Assembly (NCBI RefSeq): GCF_003314975.1
Contig: NZ_QNRF01000004.1
Coordinates: forward strand, 248,001-312,000
Length of the DNA stretch: 64,000 nucleotides
DNA from: Marinomonas aquiplantarum
Lineage (GTDB): Bacteria > Pseudomonadota > Gammaproteobacteria > Pseudomonadales > Marinomonadaceae
Direction of reading: 5' to 3'
Position 1 is the stretch's first letter, and every line of letters begins with the position of its first letter. The notes under the pieces are model-generated. The model was not told where the DNA came from. It made no database searches and saw only the letters and a list, made by a program, of their open reading frames with translations. This document shows, piece by piece, positions 63,329 through 64,000 of this stretch. A program made the translations under genes and the position numbers.

Positions 63329-64000
63329 ATGTTTAACGCTGGTTTGAAAAATGACATAAAAGCGCTAAAGGAACAGCTTTACTCACTTAATCAGGTTAAG
63401 GATAGCCTAGACGAAGAAATGTTAGTAATGAACTTAAGCCCAGAAGGCATCATTGTTAACGTGAATAAAAAATTGATGGCTGAGTTAGATTGCTCAGAAG
63501 CGTATTTTGTTGGTAAGACCTTGTCGGACTTGACCCCTCAATATGCAAAAGGCACCCCCCACTTTAAAGCCATACAAGACGCCATGAAAACGGTTCGTCA
63601 TTGGGCCGGCGCAATTGAAGTGATGCGTGAAGATGGTAAGGAAGCATGGTTACGCGGAATTTTCCAACCAGTGCTTTGTTCTGAAGGGAAGGTGAAAGCT
63701 TTTTCAATTCACTGTAACGATTTGACTCGAACCATTACCAAGTCTCGTGAAGATGAAAACATAATTGCAGCACTGCAACGATCGACGGCAGTTATTGAAT
63801 TTGATTTGTCAGGAAACATTTTAGGTGCGAATAGCTTGTTTTTGGATGGAATGGGGTATTCTTTAGAGCAAATTAAAGGTCAGCATCACCGTATGTTTTG
63901 TGAGCCAGAAGAAACTAACTCAAGTGAATACATTAAATTTTGGGAGCGTTTAGGGCAAGGTCAATTTTCCACTGGTCGATTTAAACGCGTCGACAGTCGT
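63329..64000 (+). CDS. PAS-containing methyl-accepting chemotaxis-type protein, N-terminal part
   Basis: ATG 63329 (GGA-type RBS); 224 codons open to the window edge, so the C-terminus is missing. A short helix (about 1-25) is followed by two PAS domains (about 28-130 and 145-224). The second has the LEQIKGQHHRMFCEPEE stretch, which is common in PAS domains of soluble (BdlA/Aer-like) chemotaxis receptors. No membrane segment appears in the visible part. A C-terminal MCP signalling domain is expected but not visible, so a diguanylate cyclase or kinase output is possible. Confidence 0.6.
   Translation, partial: MFNAGLKNDIKALKEQLYSLNQVKDSLDEEMLVMNLSPEGIIVNVNKKLMAELDCSEAYFVGKTLSDLTPQYAKGTPHFKAIQDAMKTVRHWAGAIEVMREDGKEAWLRGIFQPVLCSEGKVKAFSIHCNDLTRTITKSREDENIIAALQRSTAVIEFDLSGNILGANSLFLDGMGYSLEQIKGQHHRMFCEPEETNSSEYIKFWERLGQGQFSTGRFKRVDSR

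Overview
The window looks like chromosomal DNA of a marine gammaproteobacterium of the Oceanospirillales, most like Marinomonas. This is inferred from moderate AT-richness, a LysR-rich gene content, TRAP transport, an LdhA-type enzyme and CHASE/PAS sensory proteins. No rRNA or tRNA was found to fix the taxonomy.

Region 1 (1-7.46 kb) is the end of a contractile-tail module of a P2/kappa-like prophage or tailocin: tape measure (cut by the left edge), DUF2590, baseplate J, tail protein I, fibre, fibre chaperone, a baseplate protein, gpD-like hub and gpV-like spike, closed by a strong terminator. Region 2 (7.5-17 kb) is an accessory island. It holds a ParDE pair, a short tyrosine recombinase, a SIR2-HerA antiviral pair, a truncated defence-type gene, and a cluster resembling an orphan polymorphic toxin with possible immunity genes. 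Copies of a GGGCACCA repeat stand at 8.19, 13.88 and 16.94 kb.

Region 3 (17-36 kb) is metabolic. It has a ZntR-regulated Cu/Zn exporter, a divergent SulP-LysR / TAXI-TRAP-sulfatase cluster that probably imports and desulfates an organic sulfate ester, NnrDE, an acetoacetate/short-chain fatty acid operon (CoA-transferase, thiolase, AtoE) with its LysR, an LpxR-like lipid A deacylase, a DsbA/FrnE-like protein and another LysR.

Region 4 (36.3-47.5 kb) is a defence island: type I restriction-modification (HsdR, M, S), a three-gene operon of unknown function, a GRDP-like protein with a cysteine tail, a prokaryotic viperin, a RelE/ParE-like small protein, and a HepT-MntA system. The GRDP-like and viperin genes share a duplicated leader with a perfect palindrome, an identical RBS block and the same first codons. 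This pairing is the best candidate for an undescribed system here.

Region 5 (47.5-58.5 kb) is a sugar or polyol regulon: split transketolase, FGGY kinase, periplasmic binding protein, DUF2291 lipoprotein, ABC ATPase, permease and a SorC-family regulator. Three near-identical TGAATAT...ATATTCA palindromes in front of the two transcription units are the likely operators. An inositol monophosphatase-like gene lies before the regulon and ldhA after it. Region 6 (58.8-64 kb) holds a 1462-residue hybrid histidine kinase and the start of a PAS-containing chemotaxis-type protein, cut by the right edge.
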